Positions 61,400 to 64,000 of a stretch of DNA of 64,000 nt are shown here, one piece after another. Location: assembly GCA_029532415.1 (NCBI GenBank), contig JAQOTA010000053.1:496001-560000 (forward strand), in the 5' to 3' direction. The DNA is from Marasmius tenuissimus. Its lineage: Eukaryota; Basidiomycota; Agaricomycetes; Agaricales; Marasmiaceae. The position numbers were made by a program, and so were the translations under genes. Each line of letters begins with the position of its first letter. The first letter of the stretch is position 1. The notes beneath the pieces are model-generated. The model was given only the letters and a program-made list of their open reading frames with translations. It searched no databases and was not told the origin of the DNA.

Positions 61400-62454
61400 C
61401 TAGGCTGGATCCTCAGTCATCGCGATGGCTAGAGTTTCACCCGGATCCATCTCAAGGACCCTGGTACGGTGTCCTTGTATTTCAGCCTCGACCTTGTCTT
61501 TTGACCATACATCTCGCTTCAACACCGCCGAAACGAAGCCACTCGTAAGCGTCAGCTCCTCATGAGTCCTGACCCAGTAGCGAGGGGAGAGGAGCTCTGC
61601 CACTCGTGCGTTCTTGGGAGTTCCGAAGGTTATCGTGCCACCTGGAACGATACGTTAGCTTCAGGCTGAAGGTAGAAAGACTAAAGGTAGTACGCACCTA
61701 ACAGCTGAGGCATCGATAAGACGTTCCAGCCTGCCAAAAATACGAGAACCTCGAGAGTCCCCTTGGACAGTTTATCAGAGGACAACTCCTGCTCTTGCCT
61801 GTTCTTCCAACTCGTCATATCCTTCAGCGGTGTTCCGTGCGGCGAGTATACGACGGCACCTCTCCCAGTTGGCCGAGAGAATGTGATGACGAGAGAACCG
61901 TGCAGAAGGTCCTGCGCTGGGTCTTCCCAAAGTCCCGCTGTTGTCGGCACAAAACCGAGACGAATATCAAGCTCGTCGATGAGATCCATACGCGCTGATC
62001 TTCTTCCTGTTCGTTCCTCCGCTTCAAGTAGCCCCTCGCGTGCCCCAAGTTCACCGGGCTCTTCAGCAATCTCATAAACGTACTTCCTTCCCCACTGCTT
62101 CAATATCCGTGCCGCTCTCCGAAACGCGAAAAAAGGCATATCTGCATCGACACCGTCAATCGTAGGTTTGTGAAGATGGTCGCTGTAGTCAAAGGTAATG
62201 ATGATCCCGCCGACTTGTCTATTTTCCACAGCTAAAAATTCCTTCAGAGAGCGAAAATCTTCGAACTGTGGGGGTTTTGTCGTCGAATGTAGCTGTCGAA
62301 GCCAGAGTCGATGGACTTGAACATCTGGCTCGGTGAACCATGGATCAAGGAGGAATGTGAGAGAGTTTGAGCTATTTCCAGGGTTACCTGAGTCGCTGCT
62401 GAAGGTAAGTAACCAAGAATTGTCGCCAGTGAGGTGTTGGAGATGGACTGACAT
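61400..62454 (-). CDS. metallo-beta-lactamase-fold-like protein 2
   Basis: Exons 62454-61698 and 61641-61400 (56 nt intron) give 332 residues. It is a very close paralogue of the preceding gene, by eye well above half identical over the whole length and nearly identical around FLLDPWFTEPDVQVHRLW. The metal site reads IITFDYSDHLHKPT: again no HxH, with Tyr and Phe in place of His and the Asp-His pair retained. The C-terminal exon is almost unchanged (VLEMDPGETLAIAM). It lies at the upstream end of the array, where no fifth P450 follows inside the window. Confidence 0.72.
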
Positions 62455-64000
62455 GTTTTATTGATTCTTCTTTGGCAAATTTCCGGATGAAGATCAAGCA
62501 CGCTATCGGTTGCAATTGACCTCGATTGACGGCCTGCTAGCCAGGCTGCAGTTATGGAGCAGAAACTCCAGCCTCAAAGAGTGTCATATGGGCCGTTCTA
62601 GTGAGTTTGAGGAGAAACGAGAGTTCTACATCATGGTTGAACGTTCAACGTTAGTACCAAAGAGCACTGGCGCGTATTGGTGACTGTGGACGACGGTCTC
62701 AGACTCCTGGCTCAGCGGCCCGAAACGGTCATGTGTTGTTACCAACCTTGCCTTCTTACCACGAACTGTCGCGTCAATACCTGAGGCAGCTGCGTACTAC
62801 GCGCCCTGAGCCTCGATTCCCGTTATTACTTTTAACTAGAATACCGGAGCTCAGAATTCTGTTTGAACTTTGAACGTTTCTAAACCCTCACGTCCTGGAT
62901 AAGCCGCAAAGACGATTCTGCCGTGAAATAAGTTATCCTAACTATCCAGGTAAGCACCAATCCTTTGCTTCAGCTGAGATCTGTCGTACTTGAAAGTGTT
63001 TATGTGCTAGGCAAGATGCAGATGCGTAGATGCTATCCCGTCTAGACTCTCTGCGAAATTAGCGATTAGCCCGTGCTATCTACCTAAAGTTACACTGCTC
63101 AAGGAAATACCTCCGCCTCACCGCCTCTGCCCAGGACAAATTATATATGATATTGGACTCCTCGGTGCGACCATCATGATACGCTGGTGAGAAAGACGCC
63201 CATCTACTCGGAAGCATCATGCTAAGATTATTCTGGCCAGATACACAGCGTTGATGGCGATCGCAAACAGATCTTTGGCTTAGAGTGAGTGGTAACTTAG
63301 AAGGTTGAGTAATACAGAATGCTCCTCCTCACCTTCGTGTTGATGACAAGGATCAGACTACAGGTAATCAATTCCTCACTGAAAGGTGCTGATGTCTAGA
63401 ACATCTGGAACTGTCTCGTACTGTTACTAGACGTACGGTAGGCTGCATCAACGGGTCATAAACGCGGGGCGCGAACATGAGGTCCGGATGGCAGATCATC
63501 AGGCAGTTCTCCGTAATCTATCGTCAATTCAAACACTGCAACGAAGCTTTGCCTCTTCGACCGGGAAGATCTCGATGATTATGCGGCCAATCTAGCGAGC
63601 CATCAATGTTGGGTCGTTTTACTCCGCCATTAGTGTGTACCTCGAGGTCAAGGTCTGCTTTCACTGACAGTCTGACTGCTCCCACGTCTTGTACGCCCAG
63701 AAGCTCTTAAACTCCCCGTCGGGTTGGACGGCAGTCCTACGTTCCGAATCGATCGAGGTGGGTCTTCAACTTCACCGTCCTTGTTGTGCTTCGGTGTCAT
63801 GAGGACTGAACTCTAATGTTTCATCTGACCGTAGCCCGGTGACCATCTTCCAATCAACACTCGCAAGTTGGTCGTTCCATTCCGGCTGTTGCGGTAGGTT
63901 GCTCACTGCAAGGTACCTACCCCATTTCTCCTCCGCCTTGCACCCGCCTGTGCATAACACTGGAACCACCCTCGATCGTTGATTGTCGTCACCGGTGAGA
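62455..64000. other. end of window, nothing assigned
   Basis: After the MBL-like 2 promoter (motif at 62714-62733) I see no recognisable gene. The short minus frame at 63772-63969 (NLPQQPEWNDQLASVDW) could be part of a gene reaching beyond the window, without proof. Confidence 0.35.
62714..62733 (-). promoter_or_regulatory. GGCCCGAAA upstream motif, MBL-like 2
   Basis: The plus strand reads CAGCGGCCCGAAACGGTCAT, then G, about 260 bp before the ATG at 62454. Confidence 0.5.

Noticed and set aside
1..64000. CRISPR arrays, operons, rRNA genes
   Set aside because: No regularly spaced short repeats or rRNA sequence are visible, and the intron-rich genes show that this is eukaryotic nuclear DNA.

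Overview
The window reads as nuclear DNA of a mushroom-forming basidiomycete (Agaricomycetes). Genes are split by many 50-65 nt GT-AG introns, and the families present are typical of that group: an expanded Ser/Thr kinase type, DUF6699, DUF6534 membrane proteins, GPI-type chitin deacetylases and clustered P450s. Family names come from reading translated exons by eye, without database searches. Exon borders were accepted where splice sites, reading frame and family resemblance agreed.

Left part (about 0.7-20.1 kb): a doubtful gene, an SDR oxidoreductase, a protein kinase fused to a C-terminal DUF6699 domain, a Gly-rich protein with a hydrophobic tail (minus strand), two tandem chitin deacetylases with almost identical exon lengths, a second classical SDR, a 251 bp MITE with TA target-site duplication, and a DUF6534 seven-helix-type membrane protein.

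Middle (about 20.4-40.1 kb): a direct segmental duplication of about 6 kb. Copy 1 (20.4-26.6 kb) carries two apparently intact minus-strand genes: M2, soluble and unknown, and M1, with four predicted C-terminal membrane helices. Copy 2 (30.4-36.4 kb) carries the same two genes broken by stops and poor in CpG, with a 195 bp TA-flanked MITE inside. Beyond each copy lies a DUF6699 gene, degraded next to copy 1 and intact next to copy 2, so decay is reciprocal.

Right part (40.5-62.5 kb): a tandem array on the minus strand. Four cytochrome P450 genes (A-D) alternate with members of a metallo-beta-lactamase-like family. All four P450s look intact. Behind A, B and C the MBL-like partners are broken, while behind D there are two intact ones. 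TATA boxes before the P450s and a GGCCCGAAA motif before MBL-like genes are repeated through the array. This looks like a recently amplified oxidation/detoxification or metabolite locus, but no backbone enzyme is visible.

A recurring feature is the micro-exon: 2 nt in both chitin deacetylases, 4 nt in the DUF6534 gene and 5 nt in all four P450s, each needed to keep the reading frame. The last 1.5 kb shows nothing I can assign.
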